Source: Haemonchus contortus
Taxonomy: Eukaryota > Nematoda > Chromadorea > Rhabditida > Trichostrongylidae
Reading direction: 5' to 3'
Assembly: GCA_000469685.2 (NCBI GenBank)
Contig: LS997563.1
Location: forward strand, 7,502,437-7,566,436
DNA length: 64,000 nt
Part shown: positions 12,101-22,577 of the stretch, piece by piece
How positions within the stretch are numbered: position 1 is the first letter of the stretch
How the letters are laid out: each line of letters opens with the position of its first letter
Notes under the pieces: generated by a model
The model's input: only the letters and a program-made list of their open reading frames with translations
Database searches by the model: none
Told to the model about the DNA's origin: nothing
Program-made: the position numbers and the translations under genes

Positions 12101-13800
12101 ACGGATCAGGGCCACAGAAATATTTTAAAAAAAGAAAATCAAAATTAGACAAAGGTTCTTTCATGTCAATCGATTTCCAGAACCGAGCTACAGAGGGACG
12201 AAAGGGTAATGAGAAAGGAAAAGAAAAAAATAAAAGGAAATGAAGGTATTTCTGACCCCACGTGATCCACCTGCTTGGTAGGATTCGCCTCATTACGCAA
12301 ATAAGGCGTAAATCGATTAGAGTGAGGTTGGCGATATTCGTTTTGATGGTATCGATTGATGATCGGTAGATTAAGTAGTGGCTAACACTAGATCATGCAT
12401 AGTCGTTACCAGTTATTTCAGAGATTCTGTTGCAGTTTGCTATTCCACCATGGTCCCCTGTTGAAACATTCCGAGGGCATAGATTGATTTTTCTTGCAAT
12501 GTTACTTTTTTTGGGGGGTAAAGCCAGACATTGCCCTTTTGAGATGAAAAACAAACTTAATTGAATCCACTCCAGAGTAGGCAGAAATAAAACTGAAAGA
12601 GATACGTAACATCAAAAAAAACCTTCAAGATGGGCTGAAAAGAAGGTAAAAACGAAACAGAAGGTCATTGGCAACATCGGCCTATTGCGATTGCTCAATG
12701 GGGATGAAAGAAGTGAGTATTTTTAAGGGTGACCCGCAAAAAAATCATCACGTCCTCTTGACAACTTGGGACTCTTCGAGGGTCTACCAGACTTCAGGAT
12801 CTCGGCCCCATCTGACAAGATAGGCATCAAACTCTCTGTTCGGCTGCCTTCCACTGTGATCCCGGGCCCTCCCAACAGCCCATGTATCATAACTGCCCAC
12901 GGAATTGGGCTCTGGGATTAACCAACTGATTCCCCCCTTCTCGGTAGGAGTTATGCAGTAATATAAGGTATCATGTAATAATGCATTGTAAGGGTAGATA
13001 ATTCCATTTTCGGCATCAGAAAGAAATCTTCTGTATAGTATAAGCTACAGTATCCCACGAAAAGAATTGAAAGAATATTTTTGATATTTCCTCTTTTCAG
13101 CAACGCCATTCAAGGGTATTCGCCCCATGTCCGCGAAATGGTGAGATTTTGACTCGGATGAGTAATTACCGAGATTAGAAGTTGTCTCATCTGACATGTT
13201 GGGAAATCCTTATAGAGGGAAAGGTAAGGCTTCGAGCGTCTATTTTCACCTCACACATCCTCTTTACCGTATCCTTCTTCGGTATAAGACCCCATCACCT
13301 TTACGCCCTCTACGTCACTCATCTACAATGAGCGGATTGAAGACATCTAGCAAGTACTACTAGACTTCTCAAATCACTAGCTGAAAGCTACGTACTGAAT
13401 ACATTAACTGTTACTCCCAGCCCACCCAGGCCCTTTTTGTTCTCCACAGCGTTAATCCCACGGCGTTGCAGGGCCCGATCCCACTTCTCGCGCAAGACCA
13501 GAGGTTGGTTCTCCACTTTGGAGGCACTTTCAACGCAATGGCGGCCATTATTGTTTCGGAGACAAAAGCGAACTAATTGGGCCTCTAGATGAGAGTAGTT
13601 GGAAGAGTAAGAACGTTTGAAGGACGCATTTGAGAGTTTTTCCAATGAATAACAATTCAGCAAACGATTTCGGCCCATTTATGGAACGGGAATCGGCTGA
13701 AGTTGGCGAAAACTGTTCCGCAAAAAAACCGATCGAATCAAAAGTTCGTACCTGTAGAGTGCAAAGTAAATAAAATAGCGACGACAAGTCGTAGCAACAT
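6190..13800 (-). CDS. lect-2: Secreted protein with two LECT2 domains (LECT-2-like)
   Basis: Likely orthologue of C. elegans LECT-2, a secreted muscle-derived co-factor that guides dendrite branching with SAX-7, MNR-1 and DMA-1. Exons: 13800-13752, 13584-13392, 8656-8490, 8383-8296, 8227-8124, 7846-7774, 7692-7576, 7511-7426, 6993-6863, 6279-6190, summing to 1098 nt (365 aa). Seen: signal peptide MLLRLVVAILFTLHST; first domain with VDGVDIRCP, PVYSPIEGEM, ARIEGTGQWQGYAV and EIEPHIEMKLY; second domain with CTGQICESNSKNKLL, WDIEC, LIYSPIAGELVG and FIVGTGDWIGFEVRLY. The zinc-site histidine of the HxGxD motif is missing in both domains. The two 5' exons are joined across a 4.7-kb intron on phase alone and are less certain (about 0.45). 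The intron after exon 8383-8296 has a GC donor (GCAAGT). Confidence 0.82.
8657..13391. other. Long intron or intergenic stretch with no supported exon
   Basis: Between the first LECT2-domain exon and the two proposed 5' exons of the lect-2-like gene. The 131-codon minus-strand frame at 11898-12293 is rich in Phe, Leu and Ser and reads out A-rich sequence; it has no recognisable domain. Bases near 8936-8965 weakly resemble the end of the Mutator-like MITE. Confidence 0.5.
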
Positions 13801-13872
13801 TGTCGTGCTGTTAACAGTGTAGGGCAAAACGTGTGTGGTATGGGTGACCTCGACGACGGAAAGCGAACGAAC

Positions 13873-13904
13873 GGGAGTAAAACCGGGGGGAGGCGGGGGT
13901 GAGG
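13873..13904 (+). promoter_or_regulatory. Possible G-quadruplex upstream of lect-2-like gene
   Basis: Four G-runs (3, 6, 5 and 3 bases) fall within 32 bases on the plus strand, about 75-105 bp upstream of the proposed start codon at 13800. The run pattern satisfies the loose rule for an intramolecular quadruplex, although the first loop is 9 bases. Regulatory relevance is inference. Confidence 0.35.
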
Positions 13905-16107
13905 GCTGACGAGAGCAGGCCTTCAACGAGCAATGAGCAGTGTGGCAACGGCGAGATAAGGAGGCCCAGCAGCCCAGCCACGAGCCCACGAGAGTGAAAT
14001 TAGATTCCGAGCATTGCAAAACGAACAGCTGAGACTTGCTTATCCCCCCTCCCTGACTGAGGGACGAGCACGTCGAAAATTAATTGATTAACTGGGATGA
14101 TGGGGAGTTTTTGTCCTCTAGACAGGCACCAGAAATCGACCAAAATCACTGATAATCAATAGGAAACAAACCATCCATCGACGACAAACTTTTTTTGATC
14201 TTTGACTACCTTGAGTGGTATTACCAGACCAAGAAAAGTTGATTTTTCACAGAACTTCCTTGAAGAATGAGATCAAAATTGCTCATTTCGTCTTATCTGA
14301 TATCTTACCACCATCAACTTGTTTCCTCTTTTTTATTTCTTTCTTTTTTTGTTTACCTTGTTCGACATCTTTTCGTCCACTTTAGTTGTATTTTCTATTT
14401 GATTTTCTTATTTTTTTGTTTGTCAAGTTAGCCCAATATTTTGATGAGAACGCCAAGTGGCCACTACTTTGAACTGTTGAACTTTCTTTCGATTTCCGAT
14501 TTCCGGCATGATGATACACCAGGGATTTTCGCGACCAGTGGTGCCTCAGCAGTCACTATGAAGGTAAAGATCACATACAAACACTACTGTGATTCCAGGT
14601 GGAAGCTGAGACGTGGCGAAAACCACAAGCGATTGGTAATACCGAGTGCTTCATCACTGTTTATCCAGCATTACAGTGCTTTGAGTCATTGAATTCAAAT
14701 TTTTTCAGACCTTCGAAAACTTTGTGAACCTCTTTTGAATTGTTTTGACAAAGGCTAGACATTCGGTTTTCGACAGGGCTGTCTGTACACTGTTGATCTG
14801 GGCTTATCCTGTACAACCATAATTCCTTACCTCAATTTTTGACAGTATGCTTATCACAGATTACCCTTGTTTATTAAGTGAAACCACTGTATTCACAATT
14901 ACTACCCTTTGATATTCAGTATCACAATTTTAGAGTGAGCGTTGCAACCCGATGTGCTTTATGTCATTAGTTCAGATCTTCTTAGTTCTCGTCCAATGAC
15001 AATTCGTTCCGAGGGCATCACCAATTGTATGAATGACAGATTCACTTATTAAAAGCCATAAGAAACGGGTTGCTCCGCAACGGCAAACTGACTGGTTGCC
15101 TAGGCACCTCGCGGTGAAAGGTTATGACTTCCCGAACTCGTCATGAAGGATGGCTGACATACTAAATCAAAATAAATATTCTCGTCAGTCACCTTGAATT
15201 GAACTCACATTCCGAGGGAATTCGAACCAGGACCTCGTAAAGAAGTGGGGTTAGTAGGGTGTGGAGAGGCGGCCACAGTTAGATAGTCAATTGTTGCCGA
15301 CATCGAAAGGGTCTCGGTGGGAATCTGTGCCAGAGTCTGTGAATGATACTGTGATAGCTGAACGCTTTAGGTAATACCTTCTTGTGCGGTATAGGTAAAG
15401 CTGATCCAAACCTTCAAAACTTCCAGCAAAGAAGAGACCGAAATGGCGTAGTTTTAAGACAGGAAGGAGACATTTTTCTGATGTCTGGAGGTGCCTTTTT
15501 GAATAGTAATGTTCTTTTTTTCGATCAAGAGAAATGGTAGGGCCCTAGATGGTCTTGGAACATCGGAAATGGCTTCCATTTCTCACTCCAATGAATCGCC
15601 TTTCCATTTCCTCCGAATTTCTGCTGCAAGCAGCTGTCTTCCACTCTGAAGAAACTCCTTCCCCAAGACCTCAATAAGTTCAAAAAAAGAAGGCACGAGT
15701 AAAAGGTGTTTTGCAGATTAAAACCTAGCCAAATCATACGAGGCTCTTTGGGGACTCAAAGTCAAAAGGATGTTTTCTTGGCGATAATCAATGCCTTTTA
15801 AAGTATGTGTCCTTGAGTTCGTCGCCCATTCAGATTTACTAGCATTGTGAAGTTCGGATACCTATTTGGAGAAGTTCGATGGTCTCGGGATCTAATACCT
15901 TTGGCCATGCACGTGGTGACGCATAACCCTGCACTAAATCATCTACATCTACATCACAAGGCTCAGATTACATGGGCAGGGATTGGTCCGCCTTGACATC
16001 ACCGATCAGGGAAGGAAACCGATTGGTAGATCCGGGGTCAATACCTGACCATGTCAACTAGATTTTTCATCGCCGTAGTCTTAGAAATGGCTCAGACAAG
16101 ACACACC
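13905..16107. other. Non-coding stretch, nothing recognised
   Basis: AT-rich DNA with a pyrimidine tract around 14320-14430. No exon, RNA gene or repeat that I can name. A stretch near 15210-15240 resembles the TpsiC part of a tRNA (attcgaacc) but has no acceptor stem or anticodon arm. Confidence 0.5.
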
Positions 16108-16272
16108 TCAAGGTGGGTTAATTGGTACCAGTCTTGTCTGGGAGGATAAAATCGCTGACTTCTACATCGGCTTGTTCGATTGGTCACTGTGTTGACCAAA
16201 TGCGTACTCAAATGCCGGTACGACTTTGGATAAAAATTGAATGGTGAGCACGTCCCAGAATGGAACTGATCC
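16108..16272 (+). repeat. tRNA-derived SINE, 5'-truncated copy
   Basis: Matches the body of the SINE at 17602-17902 from the segment TTGGTACCAGTCTTGTCTGG through ATAAAATCGCTGACTTCTAC to the 3' part; the tRNA-like head is absent and the 3' half is diverged. Confidence 0.7.
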
Positions 16273-16794
16273 ATGCCAAAAAAACTCTAATCTTCAATTC
16301 TAAACCAGAAAAAAATCCACCTAATACGGTAGCGAGTAAAGGTTGCCCTCCAAGTCTAGACAAAACAAAATCCGCCTTAGGCGGTAATGAGTAAAGGTTA
16401 CGGTCGAGATTGTCTGACCCATCAGCTCTCATACCTCTTCTTTTTGACTACATACATACGTCGTTGTTTTGTTGTATTGCTATGATCAACAGCAATTCGC
16501 TGACTGCGTTCGTTCATGTCAGCTGTTCAACGTTAGCAACTGCTCATTGCGATATACACATCGTTAAAGAGCAAATGAGGGCTATTTTGTTCTGATCACC
16601 CTGTTGTCTGTCAAGGTTCGACCTTTACAATCGCTGTAGTCATCGTAAAGGTGTAGGTTTTACGTTTATGAGTGATCGGACGCCGAATGGTCTGTTGCCA
16701 GACAATTACGCGTCAGGGATAATTCCAAAATTGGGAGGAGGGAGGATAGAAATGTTTTTGGCGGCGATCAATCTTCGTTCGCGGTACGCCCCAT

Positions 16795-16985
16795 GCAACT
16801 GACTCCCATTTGAAATCGCTGTAGCGTTTGAATACGTCCGTAGCCTACACAATCAACTGCGAGGGCGAACTGATGTACGAATCAGAGCTTGTATCCTCTC
16901 AGGCACTTCCGAAAGGTCTTTAATCAATCCTGACGGGCTGATGTGTTTAGTCGTCCTAGGTTTACATGTGGGATTCTATTGGGCG
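16795..16985 (-). repeat. Diverged SINE copy, reverse orientation
   Basis: GTAGCCTACACAATCAACTG and CTTGTATCCTCTCAGG align with the reverse complement of the SINE body (GTGGCCTATACAATGACTTG and CTTTTATCCTCCCAGA). An old copy with many substitutions. Confidence 0.55.
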
Positions 16986-17316
16986 ACCACATGAGTGATG
17001 TTTGATGTCGGAGGAATTGAGTCTGAGCTTCACGTTAAGTGTAAAAATACTGAAAGCAAAAGTATCCGTTTTCCACTGCAAGAAGCCCGCCAGGGAAGAC
17101 ATATTACAAAAGACAAGACCTCATCTAAATAGTTGGTTACTGGATTGTTCATCAAGCCCTGCTATCCCTTTTCTGGAATTGTTTCTTCGGCATTTACGTT
17201 GCCGTTTTTAACCATGGCTTAGCCGATAGAGGTAGGTGGAATAGAAAGAGCGAAAGAGAGCGAAACCGGTTAATCACTCGCCTATGTACCCCTAATCAGG
17301 CACTAATCCACTATCC

Positions 17317-17440
17317 AGTAGTTCATTGTATAGGCCACATACGCATTCAAAACGCCACCACAATTCGATTGGAAGTCGATGTGGAGAGCACTCTTGAAGC
17401 GGGATTGACTGATGTCGTAAGACGTTGAACTTATTCTCGA
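17317..17440 (+). repeat. SINE 3' fragment
   Basis: TTCATTGTATAGGCCACATA and the following bases to about 17440 match the 3' half of the SINE at 17602-17902; the head and middle are missing. Confidence 0.65.
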
Positions 17441-17601
17441 AAAAGATCAGAAAGGTCGATGATGGGGTGATGGGAGGGGTGAAGGGCATACCGCATCTCC
17501 CATGACTAACTCGATTAACTCCTGAATGCTTCGGACTTATTCCTGAAAAGGACCCTTCCCAATCTATGCAAACATGTTTTGGAGTCTTAACACTAACAAC
17601 A

Positions 17602-17902
17602 AGGACGTAGGTGGTGTAGTGGCAAGTGGCGCACTATATCACAAGCACGGTCAGGGGTTCGAATCCCTGATCGATGCCCGCCTAGGCCAACCAAGCCTTT
17701 CATCCCTCCGGGGTCGGTGAATTGGTACCAGACTCGTCTGGGAGGATAAAAGCACTGACTTGTACATCGGCTGGCCACCGCAAGTCATTGTATAGGCCAC
17801 ATACGCACTCATTACGCCACTACGATTCTGAGTGGAAGTCGAGTGCGGGGGCGCATCCCCCAGACGGGATTGATTGACGCCCAAAACTTTATCCTTTATC
17901 CT
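17602..17902 (+). mobile_element. tRNA-derived SINE, full-length reference copy with target duplication
   Basis: A 301-bp element. The head resembles a tRNA gene with internal pol III promoter: A-box-like TGGTGTAGTGGCAAGTGG and B-box GGTTCGAATCC. The body contains TTGGTACCAGACTCGTCTGG and GGAGGATAAAAGCACTGACT. It ends in tandem ATCCTTT units rather than poly(A). It is flanked by the 15-bp direct repeat ttaacactaacaaca at 17587-17601 and 17903-17917, so the ends are certain. No open frame; it depends on a LINE for movement. Confidence 0.88.
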
Positions 17903-18237
17903 TTAACACTAACAACACCTAATACTATCTTTGATTTATATTACGTCTACGCTGTGGTGCCTACCCTCTATATGAACCCTTCCTGTCCCTAGCAATGTTG
18001 CGTAGGTTCGTACCATTGTCCCAGGCTGGTTATGGGTTAGTCATAACAGGGAGTAAAGGAAGGTAGACAGAAAATGAAACAGCGGTTCTCATACTGCAGA
18101 TCTTTAGTTTACTGTGCTAGTTCTTGACTTTTCAATGCTCTGGAGAAGTTTTCCAACGAATAATGTCTAAAAGGCCCAAAAGTAGGAAAAAAACTCTGTT
18201 TATAGGGATTATAGCTGAACGCTTGAGTCTAGCATAG

Positions 18238-21200
18238 CTACAACGAAAAGGTAATCCGCCTGAGAGTGAATGGTAGTGAATCCGTAATTGAAGAAGCAGT
18301 AGAAACAGCAGACGAAACGCTTGCGGTGAGGGACGGCTTCGAAGTGCTCAGATCCAGAGGAAGGCCATTGTCGATGTTGTTGTATGGCTCTCTAGAAGTA
18401 TTTGTTGGAGCCCTTCTGGACGGTTCCGAGATATTGATCGGCGATTTGTCGGAAGGGGATTTCTGCAATTCGGTTTATCATTACAGAACGCCATTACTCG
18501 GGAAAAAGCCCCAAGCGACAAAAGAGAGAACATCATAAAGCTTAGGTAATATGACTGCTCACAACCCAATGCTCGTGAAAACTTTCAGAGCGCGCCATGG
18601 GTTCTACTACCACTCGAAATTTTTTTGTTACTTGAATAGAGATCAGGTTCCCATTCAATTTGATCAGTTCAAAGGGCCAGGAAGAACATACTTAGACGGA
18701 ACGTTTTTTGAGTTATCTGAACTCGTCCCATTTCAGACATCTCAAGTGTTGTGTTCTCTCACGACTCCCACGATCTCCACCATACTAAACCATTCTGTTC
18801 ATTAGCCCGCTACCCTAAACAAGAGGCAGTCGTTTTTAGGCCTGCGTGTGGCTTACACAATAAATTGCGACCAACTAGCCTATGAACAAGCTTGTGCTTT
18901 CATCCTCCTAGACAAGTTTTTCACTAATCACCTGAATCCGAAGATATGGAGGGTATAGAGGCCTGGGCAAGAATCAATCCGATATTCAAAGTTATCTGTC
19001 GTACCCATGCTACCCATATTTACAAGCTGTTTTGGAGCTCGACATGAAAGGGACTCATTAGTCATGGATACAACTAGATGTCCAATATGGCAACATATCA
19101 GACTATCAGCTAGTAATATCGGAATACAGATGAAGCGGTGGGTGAAGTAGTCATGGCATGGAAAATCCACGATTGAAACCTCTGTCTAGTACCTACCCAA
19201 TGTAACAACAAGGCCTTTTGACTGACCAGGGCTGAATAGTCGGAAATAGTATGATACAGGAGGATAATAGCAACGGATGTTTAATGATTCTAGATCAGAG
19301 CCAAACGTGTAACGCATCCCAATATAGGATTGATCAACCTGGATTCCCTTCTTTTTACGAATCCATGGAAAATGGTATCTACAAATAGAAACCGACCTGG
19401 AAATGATTTTCGACGCTTTTCAACCTCTTAATGATCTTTGTGGAGCATGGAAAGCCAGGATTAGCCGTACTAGAGGACCTGGAAATACTATAAGTCTGAA
19501 TTTGAAAGCATTCATTCAAAGTTTTTTTGACGATGTGCCATCGGAGCCTCCATAGGCCTTTTTGTGAAAACTTTGGAAAAGGGTTAAATGGAATGTCAAA
19601 AATACCAGGACCGTCTAAGAGCATATTTGTCCTGAAGAAAATAAATGCAATTTTTTAATACAAACCATATTGCAAGCCGGGAATCGAAAAGCGGAGCCTT
19701 CACCCATTTTGATCTAGCAAATGAGCCTTACAAATGTTGCAGTAGTTGTAAATAAAAAGGCAAAAATATGATTCTATTTCAAAAAATAATCCTGCAGGGA
19801 AGTGCAAAATGATGGAGCTAGAAGTTGGCTCGATTTCTTGATTTTTTTTTTGTGGAAATGGAATTTTCGAGGCACTCCTTGGTCTCAATTATTGAAAAAC
19901 GTGAAATGGAGGAAGATGAAACATACCAACGGTTTGCCGAGTAGATTCTGTGCTTCAGAGAATGAACCTGCAGTTTGCTTTTATCGGAAAATCCTTGATC
20001 ACACACAATACAATGGAAATGGAGCGTTTTCTTCTTTAGCTTACAAAATGGTCGTTGACAAACCTAAAAAAAAGCTATCTGTAGAAGGACCAACAACAGG
20101 TGAAGGTTGAAGTCAACGGAAATCGAGATCTTTCAATTGTTGCCCAAACAGCTGTGGGATATTTTCAGTTTCTGTGCATTTTCGTTAAAACTCTTTTGGA
20201 AATTTATGTTGAACTCGGAAACATCGTTAGAAATCGCTTTTTAACAATAGAAACCAAAGAAAGAAGAGGGCGCTGACTTATAGAAGACATTTTTGGGTGA
20301 TCCCCTCAACGACTAATGTAGAAAACTGTTCTCCATATTTGAATAGCTGAAGCGACACATTTTGCCAAGAGGGACTGCTCGAGACATCCTTGAGTCTACC
20401 AGTATTCCATTTACTATTTCTGTGATTTCTTGATCAAACCGTTGCTCGGTGAATGTAGTAGATGAAGTTGTTAGCGATAGAAAATGCATTATTGAAAGTA
20501 TGAAAACAAAATACCGAGATAATTTCGCAGCAGGTAGAACCTTAGAAACAATGTGACCGAGGTTTGAAATGACGGCAACTTTGCCAATCGGAGCCAGTCC
20601 TACCCCCTGTAGTATTGGCTGAAATAGGTTCGCTCCTATAAAAGTCCAATCGATCCCATCAGGATGCGCCCACGCATTCGACTTCCATTCTGAGTCCGTC
20701 CCAGTGGCGTATTGAATGCGTACATAGCCTATAATGACTTGCGGTGACCACTGTACAGTGTGCTTTTGTCTTTCCAGAAGAGTCTGGTACGGTACCAATT
20801 ATCCGACCCCAGAGGGATGGAAGGATTGGTTGGCCTGGGCGTATATCGAGCCGGGATTTGAACCCGTGACCATGCGCATGAGATAGCGCGCCACTTGCCA
20901 CTACACCACCTCCGCCCACGCTCTTTTAATGTCGTCATGAAATTAAGAAAAGACATGAAATCTCGGAACCTTCAAGAAACTTTTGCTTTCACTCACTTCA
21001 TTCACTTAGACAATGATGAAGAATCTTTCTGCAATTTATCACTTTTACAAACTGTCATTGATGGGCATTCAACTACTTCCGATGTTGGAGGTAGGCGGAA
21101 CTGACTACAAGAGGCGGAGCTGGCACAGGGGCACACTAATTAAATTGCCTCTCTCATATCTCTGCCTCCTTGGGTTAAAGGCACTTTTCTGATAAATTAT

Positions 21201-21809
21201 AAGTAAACCAGCTTGCAGAAATCCTTCTAGGATGGGAAATACGTTGTTTAATTACTTACTCCCTTGGCAGCTTCGTATATCTGCAGTCGTCTGCAGATTC
21301 CAGCTGGATGGTCGTCAACTTGAAGGAAATGCTGAAATTTTCGTACCTTCATGTAAACGCGAAAAATGGAAAAAAAAAATATGATAACAAACTTTTTGAC
21401 AGTAAAGGCAGTGATAGTGCGACTTCTTCCTATCCAGTGGGCATTCAATAGAAGCAGTCTTGGGGGGTGAGCCAATTGTTGACCTTTCTTTGAAGCGACA
21501 CTTCGAATCTGTAAGAAAAACTGCATGTATTCAGCTATATTGATTAACTGTACTGTAGACTGTAGTAAAGAATTTTGCCTAGACTACTTCAGTCTCCGCT
21601 TCCTTAGACGTGACGCGTTAGAGAGCCAGGACGCATGACGCGCAGCGCTACTATAAACAGCTTTGCCTGGCTTTCCTCAAAAAAAAAAAATCAAAATTCC
21701 AGATATACCAATGTGAAAGAACTCTGTGTGACTGGGTGGAGCGAGGACGGCATGGAACACCATTGCATGATTTGAGATGATCAGCTCGTCGTCTGCACAA
21801 AAGTAGCAC
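18238..21809 (-). CDS. Castor-type C2H2 zinc-finger transcription factor (partial model)
   Basis: Nuclear DNA-binding protein, 5' end not found. Predicted exons: 21809-21709, 21508-21393, 21331-21260, 20063-19927, 19478-19397 and the last one 18462-18238, all phase-compatible. Seen: [19 protein letters not shown] (C2H2-like), [15 protein letters not shown] and [18 protein letters not shown] followed by [20 protein letters not shown]. The C-x4-C...HxHCxxC pattern joined to a C2H2 finger is characteristic of Castor/CASZ1. A half-finger, [18 protein letters not shown], ends one exon and should be completed by an exon I could not find between 18470 and 19390. The last exon is Ser/Thr-rich and carries PLDLS (18346-18360), the CtBP co-repressor motif, suggesting repression. 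SINE copies sit in its introns. Confidence 0.68.
18838..19060 (-). repeat. Diverged SINE copy in zinc-finger gene intron
   Basis: GTGGCTTACACAATAAATTG and CTTGTGCTTTCATCCTCCTA align with the reverse complement of the SINE body; further bases to about 19060 match its head loosely. Confidence 0.55.
20641..20917 (-). repeat. SINE copy with intact tRNA-like head, in zinc-finger gene intron
   Basis: Read on the minus strand from 20917 it begins GGGCGGAGGTGGTGTAGTGG, with B-box GGTTCAAATCC, and continues through the family body. This copy shows the family head best. It lies between the exons 21331-21260 and 20063-19927. Confidence 0.85.
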
Positions 21810-21968
21810 CTAAAAACTACCGTTTCGTTCCGTGGAACGGCTGGAGACCTTCTTCGAAAAAATTCACTCATCAAAGAACTGCTTCAATTTGAAAAACGAT
21901 AGGAGAAAAGATGAGCAGATTAAACGAATGCTTAGCTAATCTTTATTGTTCGACTTATTGTTAAACCT

Positions 21969-22255
21969 GGGCGGAGTTGGTGTAGTGGCAAGTGGCGCAC
22001 TATGTCACATACACGGTAAGAGGTTCGAATCCCGGATCGATATCCGCCTAAGCCAACTGAACCTTCCATCCCTCCGGGGTCGGTTAGTTGGTACCAGACT
22101 TGTCTGGGAGGATAAAAGCAATGACTTGTACATCGGCTGGCCACCGCAAGTCATTGTATAGGCATCATACGTACTCATTACGTCACTACGATTCTGAATG
22201 GAGGGGGCGAGTGTGGGGCGCATCCCTTGGACGGGATTGATTAACGCCAACGACT
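21969..22255 (+). repeat. SINE copy with tRNA-like head
   Basis: Starts GGGCGGAGTTGGTGTAGTGG, has the B-box GGTTCGAATCC, the body GGAGGATAAAAGCAATGACT and the 3' CTTGATCCTTT tail. Very close to the copy at 17602. Confidence 0.85.
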
Positions 22256-22577
22256 TGATCCTTTATTCTTATGACTTATAATACAACGAAGAACCATTTC
22301 AAGGTCTGACCACAGGACAAAGTTCAGAGACTATAAATAGAAGGATCGAAACGGGAAAATTTAAGGTGAGAATATGTCATGACAATGCAGCTGTTATGAG
22401 CGTCAAGGCTTATGTGAGCCATGTCACTTACCCTCGTTGTGTACAGTGAGCATGCAGTCGACCGGTGAATCGGCATTTCTCTACGCCACAATCTTCGCTG
22501 GGTCGAACAAAACGAATTTGTGCATACATCATTACGAAAACAGAATCTGAAATTCTTACAAATGGCTCTGTATGTCA

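Noticed and set aside
11898..12293. 131-codon minus-strand open frame
   Set aside because: Biased Phe/Leu/Ser composition reading A-rich plus strand, no domain, no splice-linked neighbours.
17602..17700. Possible functional tRNA gene
   Set aside because: A- and B-box-like bases are present, but the acceptor stem does not pair and the same head recurs in several SINE copies joined to a common body.
18551..18805. 84-codon plus-strand frame in the zinc-finger gene
   Set aside because: Codon-like in appearance, but on the opposite strand within a likely intron, without splice partners or family match.
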